Shown here in pieces: positions 24,594 through 32,197 of a stretch of 35,177 nt of DNA; position 1 is the first letter of the stretch, and the number at the start of each line of letters is the position of its first letter. The position numbers and the translations under genes are program-made. Below the pieces are notes generated by a model. That model did no database searches, was not told the DNA's origin, and was given only the letters and a program-made list of their open reading frames with translations. The DNA is from a virus, in IMG/VR virus record IMGVR_UViG_3300008262_005074, positions 1 through 35,177 of that record. One strand, 5' to 3'.

Positions 24594-25493
24594 TTATTTT
24601 CTTTTATTAAGGGACCTCATCACTTCACCTTTTGTTGTGTGTGGAGGTAAGTGATTTTGAATAATACTTAAAATACTTTCTTCTATTTTTTTAGACTTTT
24701 TTTGTTCATCACTTTTATTTATCCCTATATTTTTAACCGGTTTTTTTGTATCATCCACCCCACAATCCTCCATAAATTTATTAAAATCGGTTTGTATACC
24801 TTCTCTTTTAAATTTGTTTACCATATCCTTTGCGATGGATTTTCTATTGTTAATATCTTTAACTTTTTTAAGAATTTCAATAACCCCATCAATCATATCT
24901 TTTTGGTCATTTCTTTTAACACCTTTTTTAATACTTTCAGTTGCTTCTATTTTTTTTGGTAATCCTTTATGTTTTGTTGAAGCAAAATCCTCGAGGTCTT
25001 TTTTTGACATTTCTTTTGACATTTTTTCAACCGATTTCGAAACTTTTGACTTTGGGGTATCACCTTTCTTAACTGAAAGAGCTAATCCCATAATTTTTTG
25101 TTGTTGTTTTGAAACTGCCTTTTCTTGTAGTCTAGTTTCTGTTGGCATATTATCAGGACCCTGTTTCTGAATTGGATCTTGGTCGTCTTCACCTTTATTG
25201 GCATCCATAGAATCAAATTCTTCCTTTTCTTCTAATTCACCTTCAGTTGGTGTTGTAGTAATAATAGTTTTACCTCCTTGATTAGTTACTGTTGAACCCG
25301 CAATCGCTGTTTTTGCTCCTGTTGGTAATTCAATGACTTTAGAAGTCACTGTTTTTTCAACAGGTTTAGGTTGCTCATTTACAATTTTAGAATGTAACAC
25401 ATTAATTTGCTCTTTAGACAGGTTTTCCAAAGTATTAATTGAAAACCCCTCGTGTAAAAGTCTAACTAATTTAGGATTCATATTTTTCATCAC
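24594..25493 (-). CDS. Structural-type protein with DUF3008-like domain
   Basis: A 299-residue protein upstream of the terminase gene (6-nt gap). Residues about 126-190 match the DUF3008 pattern, with KQQQKIMGLALSVKKGD and KKDLEDFASTKHKGLPKKI (A-Q-Q-x-x-x-G-M/L-A-L-x-x-K-x-G ... L-E-D-F-A-x-T-K-H-K-G-L-P), known from many T4-like phages. The N-terminus MNPKLVRLLHEGFSINTLEN contains LLHE|G, a match to the [LI]xE|[AG] prohead protease rule. The remainder is Lys/Glu/Thr-rich and low-complexity. Three ATGs occur within the first five codons, so the exact start is uncertain. A head-associated role is inferred. Confidence 0.7.
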   Translation of the reverse strand: MMKNMNPKLVRLLHEGFSINTLENLSKEQINVLHSKIVNEQPKPVEKTVTSKVIELPTGAKTAIAGSTVTNQGGKTIITTTPTEGELEEKEEFDSMDANKGEDDQDPIQKQGPDNMPTETRLQEKAVSKQQQKIMGLALSVKKGDTPKSKVSKSVEKMSKEMSKKDLEDFASTKHKGLPKKIEATESIKKGVKRNDQKDMIDGVIEILKKVKDINNRKSIAKDMVNKFKREGIQTDFNKFMEDCGVDDTKKPVKNIGINKSDEQKKSKKIEESILSIIQNHLPPHTTKGEVMRSLNKRK

Positions 25494-25653
25494 TAACTAA
25501 ATTTTTTTCCCATTTTAATACGATATCTTTTTCGTATAATTTATTCTCAACAGTTTCTAATTTGTCTCCAAAATGAAACACTAATCTTTTTCCTTCGTAA
25601 TTATCAGGTTTTTCCCAACCTAAAGCAATTACACCATCAACCGCATCATACAT
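25471..25653 (-). CDS. Small hypothetical protein
   Basis: A 60-residue protein: MYDAVDGVIALGWEKPDNYE followed by a strand-rich, charged C-terminal half ending in SDEKYES. It overlaps the next gene by 23 nt. Its frame is the same as that of the upstream gene, whose TGA stop lies at 25681, with nine sense codons between that TGA and this ATG. A readthrough extension is conceivable but the ATG start is simpler. No family is recognised. Confidence 0.5.
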   Translation of the reverse strand: MYDAVDGVIALGWEKPDNYEGKRLVFHFGDKLETVENKLYEKDIVLKWEKNLVSDEKYES

Positions 25654-25680
25654 CCCAAAAAAATCAGAGTTTTGTATACG

Positions 25681-26976
25681 TCATAAAGTTTTTCCTTCTG
25701 GTGTTACTTTTACTTGTTTACCGTTAATGTTCAAAACTAAATTTCCTTTATTTGTTTTACCAACTAAAGTGGAGTTTCTATAATCCTCTAAAAGACTAAG
25801 ACCTTTTCTTTCTTGTTTTTTACTTACTGAAAATTCAATTAAATCTTTCTTCTGTTGTATTTTATTTAATTTTTCTTGTAAATAATCTACTTTCTTTTTG
25901 TTTTCTAATATTGGTCTTTCATCTTCTTTGATATTAAAGTATTTTGACAATACTTTTTCTACTTTTGATTCAGAAAAAATGGAATCCATTACATTTTGAT
26001 AACCTTCTTTAGGTTCTTCTACCGGAGGTGCAGGAATCTCTTCTCCTTCAGGTGCTGGCGGCATTTCTCCTTCATCACCCATATCACCCATATCAGGCAT
26101 ATTCATTTCGTCTTCATCTGATAAATCAAAATCACCTTCATCTGACATTCCATAATCTTCATCAAAACCTTCTATCTTATCGACAATTTCTTCTCTATCG
26201 TCGTCGTCTAAATTTTTAATATCAATTGCAGAGATTATTGAATTAATAACATATTTAATATCTTGGGAATCCATCCCTTTATCTTTATCGAAAGCTCTAA
26301 TTTTTTGACTTAATTTTCCTGTAAGTTTTTGAATCATCTTTAGACCTGATGGGCCCATTTCATCATCGTCCATTGTCGGCATCTCTTCACCTTCAGGTGC
26401 TGGTGGCATTTCTTCATCAGGTGCCGGTGGCATTTCTTCATCAGGTGCCGGTGGCATTTCTCCTTCAGGTGCCGGTGGCATTTCTCCTTCAGGTGCCGGT
26501 GGTAATGCTCCCGCATCAGGTGCCGGTGGTAAGGCACCCGCATCAGGTGCTGGTAAATTTTCATCACCTGCGGGACCTTCAGGGGTTTTCTTATTTGTTT
26601 TTAGAACGAATTTTTTTTTTCCTTGTTCCCCTAATAGTGGAATTTCAAATTCATTACCTTCGTTTCTATTAATTTCTGAAACAACTAAATTAAGTTTTTT
26701 CATCGCGTCTGAATATGAACGATAATATTTTCTACTCCTCATAGGTTCGGAGTAATCTAAATTAGATTCATTCAAACCTTTTTTGATGATATAACCAGAT
26801 TTTTCTTTTACAATACCATAAAGGTTTCCATCTGCAAGACGGATAGTATAATTTGTAGTTGATAAATCATTATTTTCAAGTTTAGGTACATCATTGTATT
26901 TGGCGATTTCCATAATACGTTTTAATTTATCTAATCCTTCTAATTTTTCACTACCTAAAGGTCTCAAGTCTCCCAT
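25681..26976 (-). CDS. Acidic structural-type protein with Pro/Glu octapeptide repeats
   Basis: A 431-residue acidic protein. The N-terminal 130 residues look folded (YTIRLADGNLYGIVKEKSGY, RSRKYYRSYSDAMKKLNLVV). Residues about 138-195 consist of tandem octapeptides of the type EMPPAPEG/EMPPAPDE. A second acidic Met/Asp-rich stretch runs about 250-310. The C-terminal part has a coiled coil and ends in a small strand domain (NLVLNINGKQVKVTPEGKTL). LNE-S and INR-type sites occur but no clear protease site. It belongs to the late minus-strand operon upstream of the terminase. A prohead or virion component is a guess from company and composition. Confidence 0.65.
   Translation of the reverse strand: MGDLRPLGSEKLEGLDKLKRIMEIAKYNDVPKLENNDLSTTNYTIRLADGNLYGIVKEKSGYIIKKGLNESNLDYSEPMRSRKYYRSYSDAMKKLNLVVSEINRNEGNEFEIPLLGEQGKKKFVLKTNKKTPEGPAGDENLPAPDAGALPPAPDAGALPPAPEGEMPPAPEGEMPPAPDEEMPPAPDEEMPPAPEGEEMPTMDDDEMGPSGLKMIQKLTGKLSQKIRAFDKDKGMDSQDIKYVINSIISAIDIKNLDDDDREEIVDKIEGFDEDYGMSDEGDFDLSDEDEMNMPDMGDMGDEGEMPPAPEGEEIPAPPVEEPKEGYQNVMDSIFSESKVEKVLSKYFNIKEDERPILENKKKVDYLQEKLNKIQQKKDLIEFSVSKKQERKGLSLLEDYRNSTLVGKTNKGNLVLNINGKQVKVTPEGKTL
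26389..26560 (+). repeat. 24-nt tandem repeats coding for Pro-Ala-Pro-Glu octapeptides
   Basis: The word TCAGGTGC recurs at 26393, 26417, 26441, 26465 and 26489 (exact 24-nt period), then at 26516 and 26543 (27-nt period). All units are in frame with the minus-strand gene, giving seven repeats. Near-identity of neighbouring units points to recent expansion. Confidence 0.85.
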
Positions 26977-26988
26977 TTTATTTTTATT

Positions 26989-27177
26989 TTAATTGTTTAA
27001 TCCGTTGAATCCACCAATAGTTATAGCACTACATTGATTTATTGTACCACCGGTAACATTTGACCAAACAGGTGTTGGTGTTGCAAAGGTAACTACATTA
27101 CCTGCGGATGACCCTGAACCAGGTAAAAAACCAGTAACGGTTGTGGTATAATAAGAAGTACACGCTGATGTCGGCAT
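26989..27177 (-). CDS. Small Ser/Thr/Gly-rich protein
   Basis: A 62-residue protein with many Thr, Ser, Gly and Val (MPTSACTSYYTTTVTGFLPG onward) and three cysteines. It is beta-prone and has no charged helices. It has its own TATTTAT motif 14 nt upstream, which supports it being a real gene. The composition would suit a small capsid decoration or fibre-tip protein, but there is no homology evidence. Confidence 0.55.
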   Translation of the reverse strand: MPTSACTSYYTTTVTGFLPGSGSSAGNVVTFATPTPVWSNVTGGTINQCSAITIGGFNGLNN

Positions 27178-27191
27178 AATATTTTTATTAT

Positions 27192-27198
27192 ATAAATA
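27192..27198 (-). promoter_or_regulatory. TATTTAT motif, 14 nt before ATG 27177
   Basis: Minus-sense GTATATTTATATAATAAAAA, with 14 nt between the heptamer and the start codon. Confidence 0.55.
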
Positions 27199-27222
27199 TA
27201 CTAATAGTTTGTATTTTTATTT

Positions 27223-27996
27223 TTATTCAAAATTTTCTTGTTCTAATGATAATTTTTTATCAGCAATCTCATTTTTAAAATTTTCTAATTTAGATATATA
27301 ACCGTTTCTTCTTAAGAATTTAAAGACTAAATTTTCATAAGAAAACTCACCTTCTTTTTTAAGCCCACAAGTTCGATATTTTCTTAATTTATCTTTATAT
27401 TTTTTTACTATTTTAATGGCATCATTTAAATCTTCGTTTTTAGCCATTTCAATAGCCTCATCAATAATATCCATCCATTGTTCCGCCTTGTCTTTAATTT
27501 TTTTAGTATCGATTTTAAAATTTTCTTTTTCAGGGGACTTAACCCATTTGTTATTCATAACAGAATAAACACCAGTACTAACCCTCCCTTTATTTAAATC
27601 CTCAACATAAAGTTCTGTTTCGTAACCTTTTATTCTTATATCATGAGAAGCGTTAAAAACAGTTTTTTTAAGTCTAAACAATTCTTCATATAATTCTTGA
27701 TTTTTACCTGCTTCAGACATATCCATAACGACGTGGATATCAAAATCTGAAAATTCAGACCAGTTATATCCAACGAGTGACCCTATAAATAATACGTCAT
27801 GTATAAAAAAATCAACGTCTAAATAATCAATAAATAATTCGCTAAGTTTTAATAACCTCTCCCTGATTTCAGGTCTAAGTTTATAATTTTGACCTTCACG
27901 GTCACCCATATACTTTTCATTTGGTATATACCAAATGTCTGGGTTTAATTCGTCTTGTAAATAAAAACTACTAATGATTTTACTATCACTTTCCAT
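27223..27996 (-). CDS. Nucleotidyltransferase-fold protein
   Basis: A 257-residue protein with the polymerase-beta-type nucleotidyltransferase signature GSLVGYNWSEFSDFDIHVVM: GS at residues 72-73 and the metal-binding D84 and D86 of D-x-D, with a likely third acidic residue in YETELYVED. The remaining part is helical and charged. Such proteins transfer an NMP to protein, RNA or a small molecule; MNT-type antitoxins and tRNA-modifying enzymes are examples. The substrate is unknown. The ATG is 4 nt after a TATTTAT motif, and the gene sits in the late minus-strand block, an unusual place for an enzyme. Confidence 0.7.
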   Translation of the reverse strand: MESDSKIISSFYLQDELNPDIWYIPNEKYMGDREGQNYKLRPEIRERLLKLSELFIDYLDVDFFIHDVLFIGSLVGYNWSEFSDFDIHVVMDMSEAGKNQELYEELFRLKKTVFNASHDIRIKGYETELYVEDLNKGRVSTGVYSVMNNKWVKSPEKENFKIDTKKIKDKAEQWMDIIDEAIEMAKNEDLNDAIKIVKKYKDKLRKYRTCGLKKEGEFSYENLVFKFLRRNGYISKLENFKNEIADKKLSLEQENFE

Positions 27997-28000
27997 ACCT

Positions 28001-28007
28001 ATAAATA
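28001..28007 (-). promoter_or_regulatory. TATTTAT motif, 4 nt before ATG 27996
   Basis: Minus-sense TATTTAT followed by AGGT and ATG. The spacer reads AGGT, the only case in this class with a partial purine-rich look. Confidence 0.5.
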
Positions 28008-28013
28008 CATTGG

Positions 28014-28268
28014 TTATTCTAATTCTTCCAATTTTTTGTATTTGTATGTTTTTGATATTTCAGTATTAAAATATTTTCCTTGTGATTCTGCCATTCTAAA
28101 TTGTGCATAAATTTTGTGAGGTACCTCTTCGTACTCGTACATCATACCATTTTTGAATGTTGCGATTAGTTTGTTTGTTTCAGAGTCGTATTCCGTTTTT
28201 ATTAAATTTGATGATTCAATCTCACAAATAATTTTTGTACCTACTATATCAGTTCTCGTTATTGCCAT
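28014..28268 (-). CDS. KTSC-domain protein
   Basis: An 84-residue protein that is essentially one KTSC domain. The pattern is ESSNLIKTEYDSETNKLIAT, FKNGMMYEYEEVPHKIYAQF and AESQGKYFNTEISKTYKY, matching S-S-x-(L/I)-x-x-x-x-Y-D ... F-x-x-G-x-x-Y-x-Y-x-x-V-P ... A-x-S-x-G-x-(Y/F)-(F/Y)-N. The domain is named after the C-terminus of lysyl-tRNA synthetase-linked proteins; its biochemical role is unclear. It overlaps the upstream gene by 20 nt, so the two are translationally linked. Confidence 0.82.
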   Translation of the reverse strand: MAITRTDIVGTKIICEIESSNLIKTEYDSETNKLIATFKNGMMYEYEEVPHKIYAQFRMAESQGKYFNTEISKTYKYKKLEELE

Positions 28269-28563
28269 CTGGTTCTCTTAATGGGGTTATGTCATCTATA
28301 TGACTAAGTTTATCCATAATATAATAATGAACTTCGTCTCCGTCAACATCAAAACCGTAATCTTTAATTGTTTGAAAAATTTTACGCATTTTTGGTTGAA
28401 ATTTAGAATGTAATTTCAACAAATCTTGGGGAAAATATCTTGGGCTTAATAAATCTTTATCTGACCATCCCTCTCTTTGGAATATTTTTCTCATGTCAAA
28501 ATAATCCTGTTCTAACTCTTTTGTTAATTCCAAACTATCTACAAATTTTCTCCAAGCTTTCAT
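28249..28563 (-). CDS. Hypothetical protein
   Basis: A 104-residue charged, helical protein (MKAWRKFVDSLELTKELEQD, then REGWSDKDLLSPRYFPQDLL). No motif is recognised. It starts 4 nt after a TATTTAT motif and downstream of a strong terminator, so it begins a new transcript that runs into the KTSC gene. Confidence 0.6.
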   Translation of the reverse strand: MKAWRKFVDSLELTKELEQDYFDMRKIFQREGWSDKDLLSPRYFPQDLLKLHSKFQPKMRKIFQTIKDYGFDVDGDEVHYYIMDKLSHIDDITPLREPDGNNEN

Positions 28564-28567
28564 AACT

Positions 28568-28574
28568 ATAAATA
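28568..28574 (-). promoter_or_regulatory. TATTTAT motif, 4 nt before ATG 28563
   Basis: Minus-sense CGTATATTTATAGTTATG, with a 4-nt spacer AGTT before the ATG. It lies directly after the terminator at 28579-28610. Confidence 0.5.
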
Positions 28575-28578
28575 TACG

Positions 28579-28610
28579 AAAAAAAAATCCACCCTAAGGT
28601 GGACTTTTTT
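28579..28610 (-). terminator. Strong intrinsic terminator after the UVR-motif gene
   Basis: TCCACC (28588-28593) pairs with GGTGGA (28598-28603) around the loop CTAA, flanked by an A run and a T run. On the minus strand it gives a GC-rich stem followed by nine T. It begins right at the stop codon of the gene at 28609-28980. Confidence 0.9.
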
Positions 28611-28980
28611 ATTTTAGAGCATTTATTTTGTCACGGTATTCTATCGCCTTTTCATAATCTTGTTTTTCAACACACTCACTTAGTTTTTTCTCTAACTCTG
28701 AAATCTTTTCTTTGTTCTTTTCTAATGTTTTAATTTTGTCTCGTAACTCAACCGCTTTTTCAAATTCTTGCTCCGCAACTGCTTTTTCTAAATCATTTTT
28801 TAAGATGTTTAACTCATCACTTTTTTGATTAGAATTAAATCCTTTACTCATATATGTAAAGGAATACTTCCCATCTGGCGATTTATATGTCCTTTTAGTC
28901 CAATTATTATCATTAAAGAAATCAGACTTGAAGGAGAACATGTTGTCAAACATTTTATCAAATTCATCCCAATTAATCAT
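28609..28980 (-). CDS. UVR-motif protein (McsA-like, possible Clp adaptor)
   Basis: A 123-residue protein with two UVR motifs in its C-terminal half: LEKAVAEQEFEKAVELRDKI (about residues 67-86) and LSECVEKQDYEKAIEYRDKI (about 101-120). Each has the (E/D)-x-(E/D)-(F/Y)-E-K-A-(I/V)-x-x-R-D-x-I core. UVR motifs occur in UvrB/UvrC, in McsA and in the middle domain of ClpC, where they mediate protein contacts. There are no CxxC zinc motifs of true McsA. It is divergently placed 171 nt from a ClpC-like gene that itself has such a motif, which makes an adaptor or regulator role for that unfoldase attractive but unproven. Confidence 0.72.
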   Translation of the reverse strand: MINWDEFDKMFDNMFSFKSDFFNDNNWTKRTYKSPDGKYSFTYMSKGFNSNQKSDELNILKNDLEKAVAEQEFEKAVELRDKIKTLEKNKEKISELEKKLSECVEKQDYEKAIEYRDKINALK

Positions 28981-29035
28981 TTTATATTTTTTTATAAGTT
29001 TATTTTATTTTTTACAGACCATTTTGGTGCCAAAC

Positions 29036-29042
29036 ATAAATA
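29036..29042 (-). promoter_or_regulatory. TATTTAT motif upstream of the UVR-motif gene
   Basis: Minus-sense TATTTAT 55 nt before ATG 28980, in the divergent region between this gene and the Clp gene. The same region (29044-29095) holds partial direct repeats of ATATGACAAAA on the plus strand. No clear host-type promoter for the Clp gene could be picked out. Confidence 0.35.
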
Positions 29043-29151
29043 TATGACAAAATGTCAGTAAGTCAAATAACTAATATGACAAAAAGACAAAACACGTAAA
29101 AGATTGATTATTTAATTAGTTATGTTTAATATTTTCTAAAAACAATATTAT

Positions 29152-30783
29152 ATGATAGACTCAGCAGACGGAACGGAAAAACCAAAAAACAAAACTCAAG
29201 AAGGACCAACAAAAACACCTGTTTTAGATAACTTTTCAAGGGATTTAATTAAGTTGGCTGAAGAAGGTAAACTTGACCCTGTAATTGGTAGAGATGATGA
29301 AATTAATAGAATTGCACAAATTCTTTCAAGACGTAAGAAAAATAATCCGATTATATTAGGCGAACCAGGTTGTGGTAAAACCGCAATTGTTGAAGGTTTG
29401 GCAAAAAAAATATTTGAGGGGGACTGCCCACAAAATTTGGCAAGTAAAAGAATTGTATCGTTAGATATGACATCTATAGTTGCAGGAACAAAATATCGTG
29501 GTCAGTTTGAAGAAAGGATGAAAGTTATTATTGAAGAACTATATGCCAATCCTGATATTATTATTTTTATCGATGAAATACATACAATGATTGGTGCAGG
29601 TAACGCCTCAGGATCTATGGACGCATCTAACATATTTAAACCAGCTCTTTCTCGTGGTGAGTTACAATGTATAGGAGCAACAACATTAGAAGAATACAGA
29701 AAAAATATTGAGAAGGATGGGGCATTAGAAAGAAGATTTCAAAAAGTGATCGTCGATCCGGCAACAAAAGAAGAGACATTACAAATTTTACAACAATCAA
29801 AAGATAGATATGAAAATCACCACAAAGTGTCGTATAGTGATGATATTTTAAAACTATGTGTTGAGTTAGCTGACAGATATATAACCGATCGTGAATTTCC
29901 AGATAAGGCTTTTGATATTATTGATGAGGTAGGTGCTCGTTCTCAAGTTGAAATAAAATTACCTGAAATTATTGAGGAACTTAAAAAACAAGCCCAATTA
30001 ATTAAAGAAGAAAAATTAGAAGTAATTAATAAACAAAAATATGAGGAGGCGGCAAATCTTAGAGATAAAGAAAGAAAAATATTATCAGATTTAGCAAAAG
30101 AAAAAGAAAACTTTGAGAAAAATCGTGACCAAAACAAAAGAGTTGTTACGGAAGATATCGTTTATGACGTTGTATCACTAATGACTAAAATTCCAATTAA
30201 TAAAATTACAACAGATGAAACCCAACAATTAATTACACTTAAAAATACTTTATCCACAAAAGTTATCGGTCAAGACGATGCTGTTGCAAAAATATCAAGA
30301 GCAATCCAAAGAAATAAAGTAGGTCTTAGTGACCCAAAAAAACCAATATTTAGTGGGTTATTAATTGGTAATTCAGGTGTAGGTAAAACTGAATTGGCTA
30401 AACAATTAGCCAAACATATGTTTAATAGTGAAGACTCACTTATTCGTTTAGATATGAGTGAATTCTCAGATAAAATCGCAACATCAAAACTTACGGGTAC
30501 CGCTCCAGGTTATGTTGGTTATGAAGATGGTTCACCATTCTTAAACAAGATTAAAAACAAACCTTATTCAGTTATCCTTTTGGATGAGATTGAGAAGGCA
30601 CATCCTGAAATATTTAATGTATTTTTACAGATGTTGGATGAAGGGTTTTTAACTGACGGTCACGGTAGAAAAATTAACTTTAAAAATTGTATTATCTTAA
30701 TGACCTCAAATGTTGGTACTCGAAAAAGTTTGCACCTGAATTTATTAATCGTTTTGATGATATTGTATATTTTAAAGATTTGA
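29152..30783 (+). CDS. ClpC/ClpA-like AAA+ unfoldase, main part (broken at C-terminal side)
   Basis: A 543-residue Hsp100 unfoldase that lacks the N-terminal Clp-N domain and starts close to the first AAA+ module. D1: GEPGCGKTAIVEGLA (Walker A, about residues 70-84), YRGQFEERMK pore region, IIIFIDEIHTMIGAG (Walker B, about 136-150) and ALERRFQ arginine finger. A middle segment holds the UVR-like KYEEAANLRDKERKI (about 297-311), as in ClpC. D2: IGNSGVGKTELAKQLA Walker A, GYVGYEDG pore loop and VILLDEIEKAHP Walker B. After MTSNVGTR the frame runs out into an unrelated tail. The family's next segment, which carries the ClpP-binding loop, is missing, and the remainder follows in the -1 frame. Confidence 0.85.
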   Translation: MIDSADGTEKPKNKTQEGPTKTPVLDNFSRDLIKLAEEGKLDPVIGRDDEINRIAQILSRRKKNNPIILGEPGCGKTAIVEGLAKKIFEGDCPQNLASKRIVSLDMTSIVAGTKYRGQFEERMKVIIEELYANPDIIIFIDEIHTMIGAGNASGSMDASNIFKPALSRGELQCIGATTLEEYRKNIEKDGALERRFQKVIVDPATKEETLQILQQSKDRYENHHKVSYSDDILKLCVELADRYITDREFPDKAFDIIDEVGARSQVEIKLPEIIEELKKQAQLIKEEKLEVINKQKYEEAANLRDKERKILSDLAKEKENFEKNRDQNKRVVTEDIVYDVVSLMTKIPINKITTDETQQLITLKNTLSTKVIGQDDAVAKISRAIQRNKVGLSDPKKPIFSGLLIGNSGVGKTELAKQLAKHMFNSEDSLIRLDMSEFSDKIATSKLTGTAPGYVGYEDGSPFLNKIKNKPYSVILLDEIEKAHPEIFNVFLQMLDEGFLTDGHGRKINFKNCIILMTSNVGTRKSLHLNLLIVLMILYILKI

Positions 30784-31088
30784 ATCAAGATGATTTGTTA
30801 AAGATTGTTGATTTAGAGCTTAATAAATTTTATGAAAGAATCAGTAAATTAGAATTCCAAGTTGAAGTTGATGATACTTTGAAAAAACATCTAATTGAAG
30901 TTGGTACAGATACTCGTTTTGGGGCTCGTATTCTAAAACGAACTGTCCAAAAATGGGTTGATGATGCTATTACAGAAAAGATTTTAACAGATAATCCCGA
31001 TAAAGGGTCGACGTTTATTTTAACGTATAATGAAAAAGATAAAAAAACTGACGTTAAAATAAAAAAACCCACAAAAAGAAAGAAATAA
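30687..31088 (+). CDS. ClpC/ClpA-like unfoldase, C-terminal part of D2
   Basis: A 133-residue ORF. Homology begins at KKFAPEFINRFDDIVYFKDL (from about 30723), the sensor-1/arginine-finger side of the Clp D2 module (F-x-P-E-F-x-N-R-x-D). It continues through the C-terminal small domain with TDTRFGARILKRTVQKWVDD (G-A-R-x-(L/M)-x-R-x(n)-(I/V)-x-x sensor-2 motif). The first residues upstream of KKFAPEF come from out-of-frame reading of the preceding gene, so this is a fragment and not an independent gene. A single -1 slip on the five-A run at about 30722-30726 would fuse both parts, but the fused protein would still lack about 30-35 family residues. Confidence 0.75.
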   Translation: MYYLNDLKCWYSKKFAPEFINRFDDIVYFKDLNQDDLLKIVDLELNKFYERISKLEFQVEVDDTLKKHLIEVGTDTRFGARILKRTVQKWVDDAITEKILTDNPDKGSTFILTYNEKDKKTDVKIKKPTKRKK

Positions 31089-31090
31089 AT

Positions 31091-31121
31091 TTTGCAAATG
31101 TTAAAAACTTTTGTACATTTG
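31091..31121 (+). promoter_or_regulatory. Host-type (Bacteroidota) promoter for the peptidase gene
   Basis: TTTG at 31091-31094 and TACATTTG at 31114-31121 are separated by 19 nt, an excellent match to the Bacteroidota housekeeping promoter (-33 TTTG, -7 TAnnTTTG). The ATG at 31136 lies 15 nt downstream, giving a short leader. It suggests early expression by unmodified host polymerase. Confidence 0.8.
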
Positions 31122-31135
31122 TAAAAAAACTAAAA

Positions 31136-32197
31136 ATGAATTTAGAAAAATTTAAAGAACTCCTTTCAGTCCCAACCAAAACATATCAAGAAGAAGATAT
31201 GGTGGAGTTTATTTGTAACGAGTTGGATGAGATGGAAGGAGTTACTTTCTATCGTGATGAAATGATGAATATATACGCAACAAAAGGCGTATTGGAAGAA
31301 GGAGAATATTACCCTATGTTTATCGCACATACAGATACGGTTCATAGTAAAATTGATAAGATTATCGTTAAAGAAGAAAAATTATCAAGACCGAATACTT
31401 TTGGTAAAACTTTTGACGACACTTTAGTTGATGTTTTAAAGGCGTACGATGAAAACGGTAACCCAACAGGTATTGGTGGTGATGACAAATGTGGTATTTT
31501 TATTTGTTTAGAATTACTTAAACAATTAGACAAAGTAAAAATTGGTTTATTTGTTTCAGAAGAAACAGGCTGTCATGGGTCATCAAAATGTGATGAATCA
31601 TTTTTAACTGATGTGGGTTATATTACACAATATGATGCGCCAGGTAATCACTTAATTACCGAGATTTGTTCGGGCGTTCGTTTATTTGAAAGAGATAGTG
31701 AATTTTTTGAAAAAACATCAAAGGTAATAACTGAGGCTTTTGGGAATGAAATGTTAGTTCAATCTCACCCTTATACTGATATCTCACAACTTAAAAAGAA
31801 AATTGATGTTTCTTGTATTAACATGTCTTGTGGATATTACAACATGCACTCAAATCAAGAATTTATTTCTATCGAAGATGTAAAAAATGCAATCGAGGCT
31901 GGAAAAAATATGGTTTTTGTATTAGGACTTAAAAAATATCAATACGAATACAAACCAATCGTATACACACCTAAAACAATCATGAATTCATTTGTAGAAG
32001 ATTTAGATGATGATGATGTGGATGTATTTGACTATCGAGATGATTCATTTCACCGATTGGATACAATTGATGTGTATGAAGAAAAAGATGGTATTACATT
32101 AAGTGATTCTTATGATGATGGTTTTTTATTTATTCCTGATGAAGACTTAATAAGTCTTTATGAAATTATTCAAGAAAGATTAATGAGTAAAAACTAA
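31136..32197 (+). CDS. M20-family peptidase (PepT-like)
   Basis: A 353-residue metallopeptidase. Zinc-site motifs in order: MFIAHTDTVHS (His65, Asp67), TGIGGDDKCGIFICLELL (Asp116/117, the G-(A/G)-D-D/N-(K/R)-x-G motif), and FVSEETGCHGS (Glu142 catalytic base and Glu143 ligand). A late NMHSNQEFISIEDV supplies the final His. This order is that of M20 peptidases such as peptidase T, which trim short peptides. About 70 extra C-terminal residues are acidic (DLDDDDVDVFDYRDD) and outside the catalytic core. The gene has its own host-type promoter and follows the Clp gene by 47 nt, so it may degrade peptides released by regulated proteolysis. Confidence 0.85.
   Translation: MNLEKFKELLSVPTKTYQEEDMVEFICNELDEMEGVTFYRDEMMNIYATKGVLEEGEYYPMFIAHTDTVHSKIDKIIVKEEKLSRPNTFGKTFDDTLVDVLKAYDENGNPTGIGGDDKCGIFICLELLKQLDKVKIGLFVSEETGCHGSSKCDESFLTDVGYITQYDAPGNHLITEICSGVRLFERDSEFFEKTSKVITEAFGNEMLVQSHPYTDISQLKKKIDVSCINMSCGYYNMHSNQEFISIEDVKNAIEAGKNMVFVLGLKKYQYEYKPIVYTPKTIMNSFVEDLDDDDVDVFDYRDDSFHRLDTIDVYEEKDGITLSDSYDDGFLFIPDEDLISLYEIIQERLMSKN

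Noticed and set aside
25651-25683. UGA readthrough or recoding joining the acidic protein and the 60-residue ORF
   Set aside because: UGA ends other genes normally here (for example phoH), and a proper ATG at 25653 is available; same-frame placement can be chance.
26028-26672. Open frames opposite the Pro/Glu repeat gene
   Set aside because: They arise from the low-complexity repeat read on the wrong strand and encode His/Leu/Pro-rich nonsense.
29044-29095. Partial direct repeats ATATGACAAAA as an operator or origin
   Set aside because: Only two imperfect copies in very AT-rich sequence; too weak to call.
30687-30760. Programmed -1 frameshifting in the Clp gene as the full explanation
   Set aside because: The site has only five A before G and no canonical heptamer in phase, and a fusion would still lack about 30 conserved residues.
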